From: Actinotignum timonense
GTDB lineage: Bacteria > Actinomycetota > Actinomycetes > Actinomycetales > Actinomycetaceae
Assembly (NCBI RefSeq): GCF_030216305.1
Contig: NZ_JASOKT010000020.1
Location: forward strand, 1 to 27,230
Direction of reading: 5' to 3'
DNA length: 27,230 nt
Part shown: positions 17,247-27,100 of the stretch, piece after piece
How the letters are laid out: each line of letters begins with the position of its first letter
Position numbering within the stretch: position 1 is the stretch's first letter
Made by a program: the position numbers and the translations under genes
Notes under the pieces: model-generated
The model's input: only the letters and a program-made list of their open reading frames with translations
Told to the model about the DNA's origin: nothing
Database searches by the model: none

Positions 17247-17893
17247 CCTCGGCACGTGATGAGATTTTCGCGCGGATTCGCTCCGCACTCGGCGATGTGC
17301 CCAGCCAGGATCCGGAAGAATCCGCGATCAGCTGGGAGTACAACCAGCCCACCGCCATCGAGGGCGACATCGTGGATTATTTCCTCGAGCTCGTGGCCGA
17401 TTACAAGGCCGAGGTGGAGCGGGTGGAACCGGTAGCGGTCCCGGCGGCTATCGTCGCGCACCTGCACGCGATTGGCGCGCGCTCCGTGGTGCTTCCCGCG
17501 GGGCTGGATTCCGCGTGGCGCGCGGCTATTGCGGCGGATGGTTTCCAGATATACGACGACGATAACCTGACCGCCCGCCAACTCAACGAGATTGATGCGG
17601 TGGTGACGGCCGCCGCTGTCGGGGTGGCCAATACCGGCACGTTCGCCATGGACCATCGCGCTGACCAGGGCCGGCGGGCGCTCACTCTGGTACCCGATGC
17701 GCATGTGTGCATACTGCGTGCCGACCAGGTTGTTTCCAATACTCCCGAGGCGATGACTCGGCTCCAGGATTCGGTACGCGATGGCCAGCCGATTACTTTC
17801 GTGGCCGGGCCGTCCGCCACCTCGGATATCGAGCTGAGCCGCGTGGAGGGCGTGCACGGCCCGCGCCAGCTGCACGTGCTGGTCGCCGGCTAA
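17243..17893 (+). CDS. lutC: lactate utilisation protein C, LUD domain
   Basis: A 216-residue LUD-domain protein, third component of the LutABC lactate-oxidising complex. Recognisable elements are the N-terminal amphipathic helix (ARDEIFARIRSAL), the central VVTAAAVGVANTGTFAMDH segment characteristic of the family, and the C-terminal TFVAGPSATSDIELSRVEGVHGPRQLHV block. It overlaps lutB by an ATGA stop/start. Length is normal. It ends the lactate operon, and a strong hairpin lies 165 bp downstream. Confidence 0.94.
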   Translation: MTSARDEIFARIRSALGDVPSQDPEESAISWEYNQPTAIEGDIVDYFLELVADYKAEVERVEPVAVPAAIVAHLHAIGARSVVLPAGLDSAWRAAIAADGFQIYDDDNLTARQLNEIDAVVTAAAVGVANTGTFAMDHRADQGRRALTLVPDAHVCILRADQVVSNTPEAMTRLQDSVRDGQPITFVAGPSATSDIELSRVEGVHGPRQLHVLVAG

Positions 17894-18057
17894 GCAGGCG
17901 GCACTGCCCGCCAACACGGCGGCCGGGTGGCGGCGAGCGGTGCACCGCGCCGCCACCCGCAAGCCGTCAGCGCTACGCCGCCATCAGCGCGGGTGCCCAT
18001 CAGTGCAGGTACCTATCAGTGGAGGCACCCATGAGCACGACGCGGCCACCCGCACAC

Positions 18058-18095
18058 CAGGGCCCGGCCGGGATCACAATCCCGACCGGGCCCTG
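18058..18095. terminator. strong bidirectional hairpin terminator
   Basis: A 17-bp inverted repeat with one mismatch: CAGGGCCCGGCCGGGAT (18058-18074), loop CACA, and ATCCCGACCGGGCCCTG (18079-18095). It sits in the 248-bp gap between convergent lutC and the surface-protein gene, so it would stop both transcripts. No T-tract follows. The rest of the gap holds only short repeats (ATCAGTG twice, GGGTGCC/GGCACCC at 17991-18030). Confidence 0.8.
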
Positions 18096-18141
18096 CGTGC
18101 TGTATGCGACTCAGCTGCGTTCCGTCACGTTAATGGTGCGC

Positions 18142-21100
18142 TTAGCTGGCGTTCTCTCGCCGCCGCAATGCGCTACCTCCAGCCAGGAGGAGAATCGCGA
18201 GAACGATGGGCGCCGTGAGCTCAGCACCTGTATGGCTCAGCCGCTTCGTAGATGCTGGGGCGGGTGGAACCTTGGTGTCCACGCTCGCCGTGACACCCGT
18301 GAGTTTCTCCCCACCCGGAGTCACTGCGGTGACGGTTGCGGTATTGGTTACCGTCGTTCCCTGCATCGGTGCGGTGATCTTCGCCCGGGCGTGTGCTAGA
18401 AGCGCTTCTCCCGGAGCCAATACCCCGGACGCACCCGGCCAGCTGTACTCGATGGGGCCCAGCCCGGCCATTGGATCGTCGATGGTGATGCCGGTGAGCG
18501 TCGTTGTTCCAGTATTGACCACCTCGAAACGGTAGATGATGACATCCCCATCCACCTTCGCGGTTTTCTCCATCGTCATCCCCGGGTGTCCGGTGATGGT
18601 AATGGAACCGTGGCCGCCACTGCCCGGAATTTCCGGGGCGCCCGGCTTATTCGTGATGGTATCCCCGCCCGGGGTCACCCCGGTAGCGCTGGCATCGTTG
18701 CGAACGGTACCCGCATCCACCTGCTCCTGGGTCAGCACCGAGGTTGCACTCGCACTGGCCTTCTCACCCGGAGCGAGCACCCCAGCCTCACCCGGCCAGC
18801 TGTACTCAATCTCGGACAGTCCCGGGAAGTCATCCTGAATAACAACGTTGCGCAGGGTGGTATTTCCGGTGTTCTCCAGCGCGAAAGACCAGGTGACAAT
18901 ATCACCTGCGCGCGGGTTTTCCTTCTCCACGCTGCCCGTTTTCACCAGGGCGAATGAGGGACTCTGCGGGAGCACCACGGTTTCTGTGGCGATATCGCGC
19001 ACCTCCAGCCCGCGCGGCGATGTCGCGCTCACCTTCGCGGTATTCTCCACCACGCCAGCATCAAGCAGCCCCTGAGTGACCGGCGAGGTTGCACTGGCGG
19101 TCACCGACTGCCCCGGAGCGAGGACCCCGGCCGCACCGGGCCACGCACCGAAGCTCACCGCGCTCAAGCCAGGAAGCTCATCGCGCAGTGCCACCCCACT
19201 TAGCGTGGTGGTACCGCGATTAGTGATGGTAAAGGTCCACGTGACTTCGTCACCGGCGCGCAGCATCTCGCCCGCGCGCTCCGGTACGCTCCCCTGCTTG
19301 ATCACCTGGATCTGGGCGCCGTCCGGGATGCTCACGGTAGCGCTATCACTGGCTGTAACCGCTGTTCCGTGCGGATCCGTACCGGTAGCCGTGGCGGTGT
19401 TTTCCAGGCTGCCGCGGTCCACATCCGCTTGCGTCAGCGTATAAGTTCCGGTAACACGCTGAGAGGCACCGGGTGCCAGCGTTGTGATAGTACCCAGTTC
19501 CCCTCCCAGCAACGGATCAGATACGACGACGCCGCTGAGGGTCACGTTGCCGCTATTACTCACCTCAATGGAGTACTCCACGGGTTCGCCGGCACGCAGC
19601 TGGGCGGGCGTCGTCGCCGTTTTCACCAGGCGCAACACCGCGGTCCCGGGCAGCGGGGTCGTAATCGTGGCACTACCCTCCACCGCGGTACCGTGCGGGG
19701 ATGCACCCGCGGCCGTGGCGGTGTTCTCCAGGCTGCCGCGGTCAATATCCGCCTGGGTGAGGGTGTAACTGCCGCTCACCGTGCCGATAGTTCCCGGGGC
19801 CAGGGTGGTGATGGTGGCAAGTTTCCCGCCGAGCAGCGGATCACTCACAACAATTCCATGCAGGGTCACATTGCCGGTATTGCGCACTGCAATGCGGTAC
19901 TGCACCTGCTCACCGGCCGCGACAGTTGCCGGCGGCGTAGCTGTTTTGGTGACCGCGAGCGCCGGAGCTTCGGGGAGCTGTACAGTGGCGGTTCCCTGGG
20001 CGCTCACCGCTGTTCCGCTTGGGTCGATGCCGGTGGCCGTGGCGATATTATCCACGCTGCCGCGGTCAATATCCGCCTGCGTGAGGATGTAGCTGCCGCT
20101 CACCTGCTGGCGTGCCCCGGGTGCGAGCGTGGAAACCGCCCCCACGGTGCCGCCGAGCAGCGGGTCCGTCACCGTCACGTCACTCAGGGTGACATTGCCG
20201 GTATTGCTCACCTCAATGCTGTAGTGGACCTGCTCGCCGGCCTCGATAGTTACCGGCGGCGTAGCCGTCTTGGTCACCGCGAGGGCGCCGGCTGCAGGCA
20301 ACGGAGTGGTCACCGTAGCTGTAGCCTGCACCGGAGTATTCTGCGGAGAGGTTCCGGTGACTGTCGCGGTATTGTCCACGCGGCCCGCGTCGATATCGGC
20401 TTGGGTGAGAGTGGCTTGCGCGGTTCCGGTGGCGACGGCGCCCGGCGCCAACGTGCCCTGCTGAGCGGCATCAGGCCATGTCATGGCAAGGCCACTCACC
20501 TTCGGATCACTCAGGGTGAGCTGCGAAAGCGGCACGTTCCCGGTATTCGTGATGGTGAAGGTGTAGGTCACGGTATCGCCGGCCGCCGCATTCGCGCCTG
20601 CATCACCGGCGGCAAGCGCAGCCGTCTTGGTCAGCGCAAGGGCGGGCTGGGCGTAGAAGAAGCCAAAGTCTTGGCCGTCCAACTTGGCTGCCCGCGCCAC
20701 CGTCACCACGGCACTGGTGGCTGCGTCTTTACCGGCCGGGGAGTAGCTCGGCACGTAGCTCGCGCTGCCTCCCGGGGCAGGCGGGGTGACCGAGATGCGG
20801 TAGGTTCCGGCCAGTACATTATCGAAGGAATAGGTGCCGTCGGCTGCCGAGGTTGTTTCTACCGGAGCGCCACTGGGGCTGAGGACCAGGTCGCCTGTGC
20901 TGGCATCCAGGAGGCGTACGGTGGCACCTGCCAGCGCGGTGTCATCCGCGCTGGCGCCGTCGTCGTTAATATCCACGGCAATTCGCCCGCTCACAGTTGC
21001 GGCAACCACCGTAGCGTTTTGCGGTTCGCCCGCGGTCAGCGGGAGCGGGGAATGCGAGGTGGTGCGCAGCAGGCCGGTCATGGTGTTGGCGATGACCGCG

Positions 21101-23826
21101 CCAGCTTCCGCCTGCGATGCTTCCAGGGTGAGGGCGTAGCGCGCGCCGCCGGCAGGGCCGGTAGCGAAATCGTTGATGATAAAACGCAGTGCCGTGACCT
21201 TGCTGAGGTCTGTGGTGTCCGTCAGTTCCTGCCAGGTGACGCCCTCCGCCGGGGCGGCCCCGATGGTGCCGTGCGGCGCCGTGGTGTATTCGGCTCGCAC
21301 ATTAGCGGCCTCTCCCTGGAGGCGTTCCACCCCGGTAAGGATCGGGGTCACGGTGGTGCCGCGCCCGTCGCCCGCGTAGGGCAGCTCGTCCACAAAAATC
21401 GCGTGCCCCATGGAATCCATGGTGCTGTTGTACATTTCCACAAGGTAGGAAGCTGGCTCATTGCGCTGGATGCTGGGGGTGCGGAGCGTCTTGAGGTAAT
21501 TCGCTCCGGCAACCAGGACCATAGTGACGTCGGTGGAGGTTTGGGCTTGCCAGCCGGCCTTATCGACCACGTCTCTCCAGTTCCACTTCCGAAGGTCATC
21601 GCCACGGAAATAGGAATCCACATTGAGCTGGCCAGATTCGGGCAAATAGGGCCCTACCTGAAGGTTGACGGGAATCTCGGGCAGCTGCTGGCCCACCGGA
21701 AGTTTGCCGCCATTGGCCACGTAATCGAAGAGATACGGGGTGCGCCCATCCGCGCAGAGATTCGCATCGGAAGCCTTGCTCCCCCTCCACGTGGCGGCAT
21801 CCACGGGAGAAAGATCCACATCCACCACTTCCGCGGGAATACACATGAGCACCTGAGAGTGTGCGGCAGTCGTTTGCGGAGAATTGGGGACAAGGAAGGT
21901 TTCCGGGCGGACAGTGTAGCGATACTTGTTATTTGTTCTCGCTACCGTGATGCGGTTGCCAGTAGATCCGTCCGGATTAATATCGGTAAACAAAGATGAC
22001 CTAAAACGAGCTTCTCCAACCGCGACGAAAATGCGCCCTCCGGTGCCGTTATATTGATTTCTTCCCTGGTACTTCGACCGCATATCCACGGAGAAGCTGA
22101 TACCGTCATCAACAAAAACCGCGTCCGAGCTTGCCACCGCTTGGACTGTGAAGTACATATGGTAGCGCTCTCGCGCAGCGGATGGGCCTGTGCGCACGGA
22201 CAGCAGATTGCCATTATTCACTTTGGGGCGGGCTTGCAACGCATAAACGTCGCTAAAATCGCCCGAATACTCGGATAGTGGGCGGAATTCCCGCAGCTCC
22301 GGGCTACCTGGGGCACCGGCCCGCACGTACAGGTCATAATCCGATTTTGGAATCTCATAGTAGCCGTTCGCTGTTTCGCCGGGCATGCCCTTGGGGTAGG
22401 GGTCCCCGGGGATATCGCTGGTTTTTACGAACAGGCGCGCAGTGCGCGGATCCATGCGTTGGTAGGCCGGATTGCCCGCGTTGAGGGTGACCTGGTTATC
22501 GACCGAGCCCACGCTTTCGTACTGACCGCCCAGGCGGGTGTTATCCAGATACTGGTAAGCAACGCCGATGAGTGCATACGGAGTATTCGGCGGCACAACG
22601 CCGTTGTGCCCCAGGCTTGGCCTTGCCCGCATCGCGTCCGGGTCGGCTCCCTCTGGATGCCTGCCGTAACGCTGATTGGTATCTGTGACGAGCCGCCCTT
22701 CCGTAGGCCGGTCGATTGTCCACGTGAGGGTTTCAGTATTATTGAGCGGGTTTGTTTCGTGGAGAGGTTGTGAGGGCGACGACGCAGAGCTGCCCCGCGG
22801 GTTGACCGGAGTGACGGAACTGCTGAAAGTAACCACCGTCTTATTAGCCAATTTCGCAAACTCAGAAGCGGGAATCCACACTCGGTATTGCACATAAGCC
22901 GCGGAATTTCCATCCCGAGCTTGCGCTCCCGTGAGAGTGAATTTTCCGAAGGAGTCCCCTTTTTCGGCAGTGATCCCCGACCGCACCGGCGCAACTGCCC
23001 ATCGCTCCGGAATGAAGGGGCGCGGAGCATTAGCGCCGGGTTCTTGCACCATGATCGTAAATGCGACCGCGGTGGTGAGGGGTTTCTCAAATGTCCACCT
23101 ATCGGAGAAGGGGAAACTGTACTTCGGCGTGAAACCAAAGAAATTGCCTTTTTCCGTGCCTGAACCGAAATTATAGGAGCCTTCCCCGCGGTAGGTACCT
23201 GGATAATCAAGCGGATCACGGCCATGCCCGAGATCGAAGTCGAGCTGCCCCACAACTTCAACGGAGGTGAGATCACCAGATACCGGGACGGTGCGTTCAC
23301 CTTGAGCGTCGGTAATCTGGAGTTCCGGAGTATAGGTGCTCCCCGGGCCCACTCCGGTGCCCGGCCGCGCAATAATCGGTTGGATGACCACAGCAGCGGT
23401 GCCGGAACCGCCCTCATTACTCACGGTGGCGGTGAGAGTGCGGCCATCTGCGCTCACGGTGTAGGAGCGTTCCACCCCGTTCGCGGTTCCGCCCAGCACG
23501 GCGTCAAGCCCGGGGCCGGTTTCCCAGCTCCAGCCTTCCGGAAGGGTTTGTGACATCGTGGTGGCGGTAGCATCAGATGCCACAAAGGCCCACTGGAACG
23601 AGAGTCGCGATCCGTACCCAACTTTCCCATTTTTTGCGTCGGTATCGTAATCGCCGTAGGTATCATCCCCGGTAATACTGAGGGAGACATGAGTGAGGGT
23701 ACCCGCTGCGGGAGCTGCGGAGGCTTGCGGGAGCGCTCCCCATCCCAAACTCAGAAGAAGGACGGTACACAGCAACGCAATAAGCGACCGCCGTGACGCC
23801 CGTGGCATCGCGAAATGTCGATTCAT
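18142..23826 (-). CDS. giant cell-wall-anchored surface protein with SdrD-B-like module and seven DUF11 repeats
   Basis: A 1,894-residue exported protein. The signal peptide has a SRRS basic region, a hydrophobic core and likely cleavage ASA-AP after Ala37. A large N-terminal region (about 40-940) is unassigned and may be the adhesive part. An SdrD-B/Cna-B-like beta module follows (about 945-1045, VSGRIAVDINDDG...GTYRISVTPP). Seven DUF11-type beta-sandwich repeats come next (about 1060-1850), each with KT..., a (N)TGN or NTGTTTL block, LAPG and N-TA-V-T signatures. The C-terminus has LSHTG (1863-1867), a hydrophobic span and RRRENAS, a class of sortase sorting signal. ATG at 23826 with AAGGAAG 4 bases upstream. 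Likely role: surface stalk or adhesin; ligand unknown. Confidence 0.92.
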   Translation of the reverse strand: MNRHFAMPRASRRSLIALLCTVLLLSLGWGALPQASAAPAAGTLTHVSLSITGDDTYGDYDTDAKNGKVGYGSRLSFQWAFVASDATATTMSQTLPEGWSWETGPGLDAVLGGTANGVERSYTVSADGRTLTATVSNEGGSGTAAVVIQPIIARPGTGVGPGSTYTPELQITDAQGERTVPVSGDLTSVEVVGQLDFDLGHGRDPLDYPGTYRGEGSYNFGSGTEKGNFFGFTPKYSFPFSDRWTFEKPLTTAVAFTIMVQEPGANAPRPFIPERWAVAPVRSGITAEKGDSFGKFTLTGAQARDGNSAAYVQYRVWIPASEFAKLANKTVVTFSSSVTPVNPRGSSASSPSQPLHETNPLNNTETLTWTIDRPTEGRLVTDTNQRYGRHPEGADPDAMRARPSLGHNGVVPPNTPYALIGVAYQYLDNTRLGGQYESVGSVDNQVTLNAGNPAYQRMDPRTARLFVKTSDIPGDPYPKGMPGETANGYYEIPKSDYDLYVRAGAPGSPELREFRPLSEYSGDFSDVYALQARPKVNNGNLLSVRTGPSAARERYHMYFTVQAVASSDAVFVDDGISFSVDMRSKYQGRNQYNGTGGRIFVAVGEARFRSSLFTDINPDGSTGNRITVARTNNKYRYTVRPETFLVPNSPQTTAAHSQVLMCIPAEVVDVDLSPVDAATWRGSKASDANLCADGRTPYLFDYVANGGKLPVGQQLPEIPVNLQVGPYLPESGQLNVDSYFRGDDLRKWNWRDVVDKAGWQAQTSTDVTMVLVAGANYLKTLRTPSIQRNEPASYLVEMYNSTMDSMGHAIFVDELPYAGDGRGTTVTPILTGVERLQGEAANVRAEYTTAPHGTIGAAPAEGVTWQELTDTTDLSKVTALRFIINDFATGPAGGARYALTLEASQAEAGAVIANTMTGLLRTTSHSPLPLTAGEPQNATVVAATVSGRIAVDINDDGASADDTALAGATVRLLDASTGDLVLSPSGAPVETTSAADGTYSFDNVLAGTYRISVTPPAPGGSASYVPSYSPAGKDAATSAVVTVARAAKLDGQDFGFFYAQPALALTKTAALAAGDAGANAAAGDTVTYTFTITNTGNVPLSQLTLSDPKVSGLAMTWPDAAQQGTLAPGAVATGTAQATLTQADIDAGRVDNTATVTGTSPQNTPVQATATVTTPLPAAGALAVTKTATPPVTIEAGEQVHYSIEVSNTGNVTLSDVTVTDPLLGGTVGAVSTLAPGARQQVSGSYILTQADIDRGSVDNIATATGIDPSGTAVSAQGTATVQLPEAPALAVTKTATPPATVAAGEQVQYRIAVRNTGNVTLHGIVVSDPLLGGKLATITTLAPGTIGTVSGSYTLTQADIDRGSLENTATAAGASPHGTAVEGSATITTPLPGTAVLRLVKTATTPAQLRAGEPVEYSIEVSNSGNVTLSGVVVSDPLLGGELGTITTLAPGASQRVTGTYTLTQADVDRGSLENTATATGTDPHGTAVTASDSATVSIPDGAQIQVIKQGSVPERAGEMLRAGDEVTWTFTITNRGTTTLSGVALRDELPGLSAVSFGAWPGAAGVLAPGQSVTASATSPVTQGLLDAGVVENTAKVSATSPRGLEVRDIATETVVLPQSPSFALVKTGSVEKENPRAGDIVTWSFALENTGNTTLRNVVIQDDFPGLSEIEYSWPGEAGVLAPGEKASASATSVLTQEQVDAGTVRNDASATGVTPGGDTITNKPGAPEIPGSGGHGSITITGHPGMTMEKTAKVDGDVIIYRFEVVNTGTTTLTGITIDDPMAGLGPIEYSWPGASGVLAPGEALLAHARAKITAPMQGTTVTNTATVTAVTPGGEKLTGVTASVDTKVPPAPASTKRLSHTGAELTAPIVLAILLLAGGSALRRRENAS
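19315..20286 (-). repeat. three in-register 324-bp tandem repeats in the DUF11 array
   Basis: Three consecutive DUF11 modules, at 20286-19963, 19962-19639 and 19638-19315, are each exactly 324 bp (108 codons). Shared DNA is clear: the string CTGCCGCGGTCAATATCCGC occurs at plus-strand 19733 and 20057, and its near copy starts at 19409, all 324 bp apart. The outer DUF11 modules differ in length and are more diverged, so these three look like the most recently duplicated part of the gene. Confidence 0.85.
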
Positions 23827-24117
23827 CGAGCTTCCTTGCGTGAAAATGTGATGGCATATTCCATCATGATGTGACTTGTTGCTATAACAGCAATGACGAG
23901 GACCTCTGCTATAACAATCTGTAATGAATCGTATCGACGTTGTCCGAATTTTTGGCAAACTTTTATTGTCTACTTTGTGGCATCGGACATATTTTTGCGC
24001 ATACCTAAGTCCTGAGCGCGAAACTGCTCAAAGTACTAAAATAAATAATAATATTGTTCCGGTTTTCAACTTGAAGTATCGCCGCAGCATCGCAGCTGTC
24101 TATTCCAAGGAGTGATC
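23827..24117. promoter_or_regulatory. AT-rich divergent promoter region of the two surface-protein genes
   Basis: This 291-bp region is sharply AT-richer than its neighbours and must carry both promoters. On the minus strand TGTTATAGC occurs twice (23916-23908 and 23889-23881), 27 bp apart; each resembles a -10 element or a regulator half-site. The second lies inside the inverted repeat TTGCT-ATAAC-AGCAA (23879-23893). TGATGG/CCATCA (23849-23866) would form a hairpin in the leader of the minus-strand mRNA. On the plus side an A/T run (around 24037-24056) precedes the start by about 60 bp. Confidence 0.5.
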
Positions 24118-27100
24118 ATGCCGCAGCCCTCCACCCGCCAGCCGCGCTCCCGCGCGCTCTTGAGTTTCCTGGCGGTTCTCTTCCTTATTCTTGGTTCGCT
24201 GATATGGATCACCCCGGGGCCGGCCCGCGCCGCCGATACCGGCACTACGGGCGATACCAGCGCCACGGCCAATACCAGCACTGCCGGCGATACCAGCACC
24301 GCTAGCGATACCAGCCCCGCGGCCGATGCGGCGTCGTCGCCGCGCGCCGTCGTGCAATGTTCGCAAGATCCCAATGACTTGACCTGCCCCGAAGCCCTCC
24401 TCACCCAGCGCATTAGCGAGGCCGGAACCACGCCCACCCGTATTATTTTGGGCGCTACGGACACGATGCTCACGCAAACCCTGAAGATTCCCGCCGGCGC
24501 GGATATCGAGCTGGTCAATGGCGCCCGCGCCCCGTGGGGCACCACCACGTCGGGCCTCAACCGCGAGGACGGCTTCACCGGCGTGATGGTGCAGGTGCCG
24601 GCGGGCGCCGCCCTCACCTTCGATAATTACGACGGCGGCACTTTCCACCTGCTCAGCCGCGGCGAATGGGTCCCGGGCGGCGGCACCCTTCTGGATGTGC
24701 GCGGCAGCCTCACCATCAACGGCGGGGAATTCTCCGGGGTGCGCGAGGCGCGCGAGCAGAACGCCGGCGCGATTACGGTGCGCGGCAAGGGTGCCCGCTT
24801 CGTACTCAACGGCGGCAAGGTGACGGATAACCAGCGCAAACTCGGTTCGCCTTCCTCCGTGCAGCACGGCGCCGCGAATATCGCGGTGACCGAGGGCGCC
24901 ACTTTTGAGATGAACGGCGGCGAAGTGAGCAAGGGCCGCGCCCATTCCAGTAACGCCAACGGCTACGGGGAAGTCGGCGGCGTGGGCGTGTACAACGGCG
25001 GGTCCGCCACCGTGAATGGCGGCACCATCACCGATAATTCCGGTTTCGCGGGCGGGATGGCGGCCTTCACCTGGCTGTGGTTCCAATCCGATGCCAACCC
25101 GGAGAAATCGGCTCGCACCCGCAATGTCATCACGATCAACGGCGGCACCATCTCCGGGAATCGCGCCGCGTTCTCCGGCGGCGGGGTCCTGTGCTTCGGT
25201 AACTCCGAGGTCACCATGAACGGCGGCACCATCGATTCCAATTCGGCGCCCAATGGTGGCGGCGTGGGAACGATGGACCTGTATGTGTGGGGCGCGGACG
25301 GCACCTGGGAGGAAATCGACGGCGACGGCAAAAAATGGGGCTTCACCACCGCGCAGTGGTCCGAGCTGTCCCCCGGCGCTTTCACCATGAACGGTGGCAC
25401 GATCTCGAATAACTCCAGCTGGCGCACCGGTGCCGGCGTGAATGTGGTCTCCAATCGGGTCCAGCTCAACGGCGGCACCATCAGCGGCAATCGGGCAGGT
25501 CAGCAAGGTGGCGGCGTGTACGTCTCCACCGCCAGCTACACCCTGCACGCCGGCAATTCCCTGGTCACAGCGAATTCCGCTTCCGGAATTGGCGGCGGGA
25601 TCTGGACCTGCCCCACCGGCAACGTGGAAGTCCACGTGGATAATGGCGCGGCGATTTTCGGGAACGCCGCCGAGCGCTACGGCGCGGACCTCGCCCACGA
25701 TAATCTCGGTTCGGTCAGTGGCGCGCCGGTATGGACTTCGGATGCGATCCTGGGCGGTGGCCTGGTGGATTACTACCCGGATAATGCGGGCGCGCGTTTC
25801 GACCCGGCGCAGCTGAGCCTGCCCCCGGAGCAGCGCCCCCGCCCGGCGCTTCTCAAGGGCGCGGAGATTTCCGAGGAGGGCTTCGCCGCCGTGGTTTCCG
25901 ATCCGGGTGCAAATGCCGCCCGCGGCGCCGCGCGCCTGGTCATTACGGGCAACGCCGCGCCGCGCGGTGCGGGTATCGGCACGAATGGCTCGGTTATTTT
26001 CGGCACGTGGGGTCGCGCGCAGGCAACGGTCACGAAACAGTGGTTCTATGAAACGACGACGCCGCCAGCGGGCAACGCGCCCAGTCCCGTACCGGCACGT
26101 CCTTCGGATATTGCCTCATCAAGCGTGCCGATGCGCCTGGTCTCCTATACTTCTGCTGAGCTCCCTGAGCCGCCGCAGGTGGTGCACGAGTTCAGTGTGA
26201 CGGCTGGCGAAGAGTGGACGAAGAGCTTCACTGATTTGCCCATCCGCAACGATGCCGGGGAGTTTTATGTGTACGCGGTGCAGGAGCTGGACGCGGCCGG
26301 CAAGGTGCTGAAAACCAAGGTGCTGGAGCCTTCGCAGCTGCTGGTGCAACGTGGGGAAGAGTTGCCCGCGCGGCCGGAGTTGGCGGAAGGCATGGCCCCG
26401 CCCGAGGTGTGGTTCCTCGGGAAGGTGGCTAATGAGGTGCCCGTGCCGGTGGATATTACGGTGACGAAACAGTGGGCCTACCGCAATTCGAGCGATCCGG
26501 TGCCGGGCGCGGCACAGCCCGAACAGGTGGAATTCGAGCTGCTGCGCGATACCAGCGCGGAGTTCACCCACCCCGAGGTGGTGCAGAGCTTCACCGTAAC
26601 GAAGGCCGATAACTGGACGCGCACCCTCACCGGGCTGCCCCGTGCCAATGCGGAAGGCGTGGCCTATGTGTACGGGCTGCGTGAGAAGGGAGCTGGCGCG
26701 GGTGATGCTGGCGGTGCCGGTGACGCTGCTGGTGGTGCCGGTGGTGCTGCCTCACCGAACACCGGGGCGATTGTGCCGGTGCCGGCGGCCCCTAGCGCTC
26801 CTGAGACTCCCGACGGCCCCGAGGCCCCGGGCGAGGACGGCGTTATTCACCGCGCGGTGACGGTGGTCAATACCCTGACCCCGCCCCCGCCCACAACGCC
26901 GCCCACGGTTCCGCCCACAACCGAACCGCCGGCACCGCCGACCACTCCCCCAGCGCCGCCCACAACCGAGCCGCCGGTACCGCCGACCACTCCGCCGGCG
27001 CCGCCCACGGTTCCGCCGAGCACACCGCCGGCCAGCACGCCTCCGGCTACGACTCCGCCGAGTACACCACCGGCGAATCCGCCGCGGATTGTGCGCACCG

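Noticed and set aside
17707..18399. Plus-strand open frame after lutC, with a good GGAGG before an ATG at 18031
   Set aside because: It overlaps lutC and the surface gene out of frame, crosses the terminator hairpin and encodes an Arg/Cys/His-rich product without family features; kept only as a weak finding.
19369..21999. 876-codon plus-strand frame opposite the giant surface gene
   Set aside because: The repeats in it mirror the DUF11 repeats on the other strand, and its Arg/Gly/His-rich product has no signal peptide or domain.
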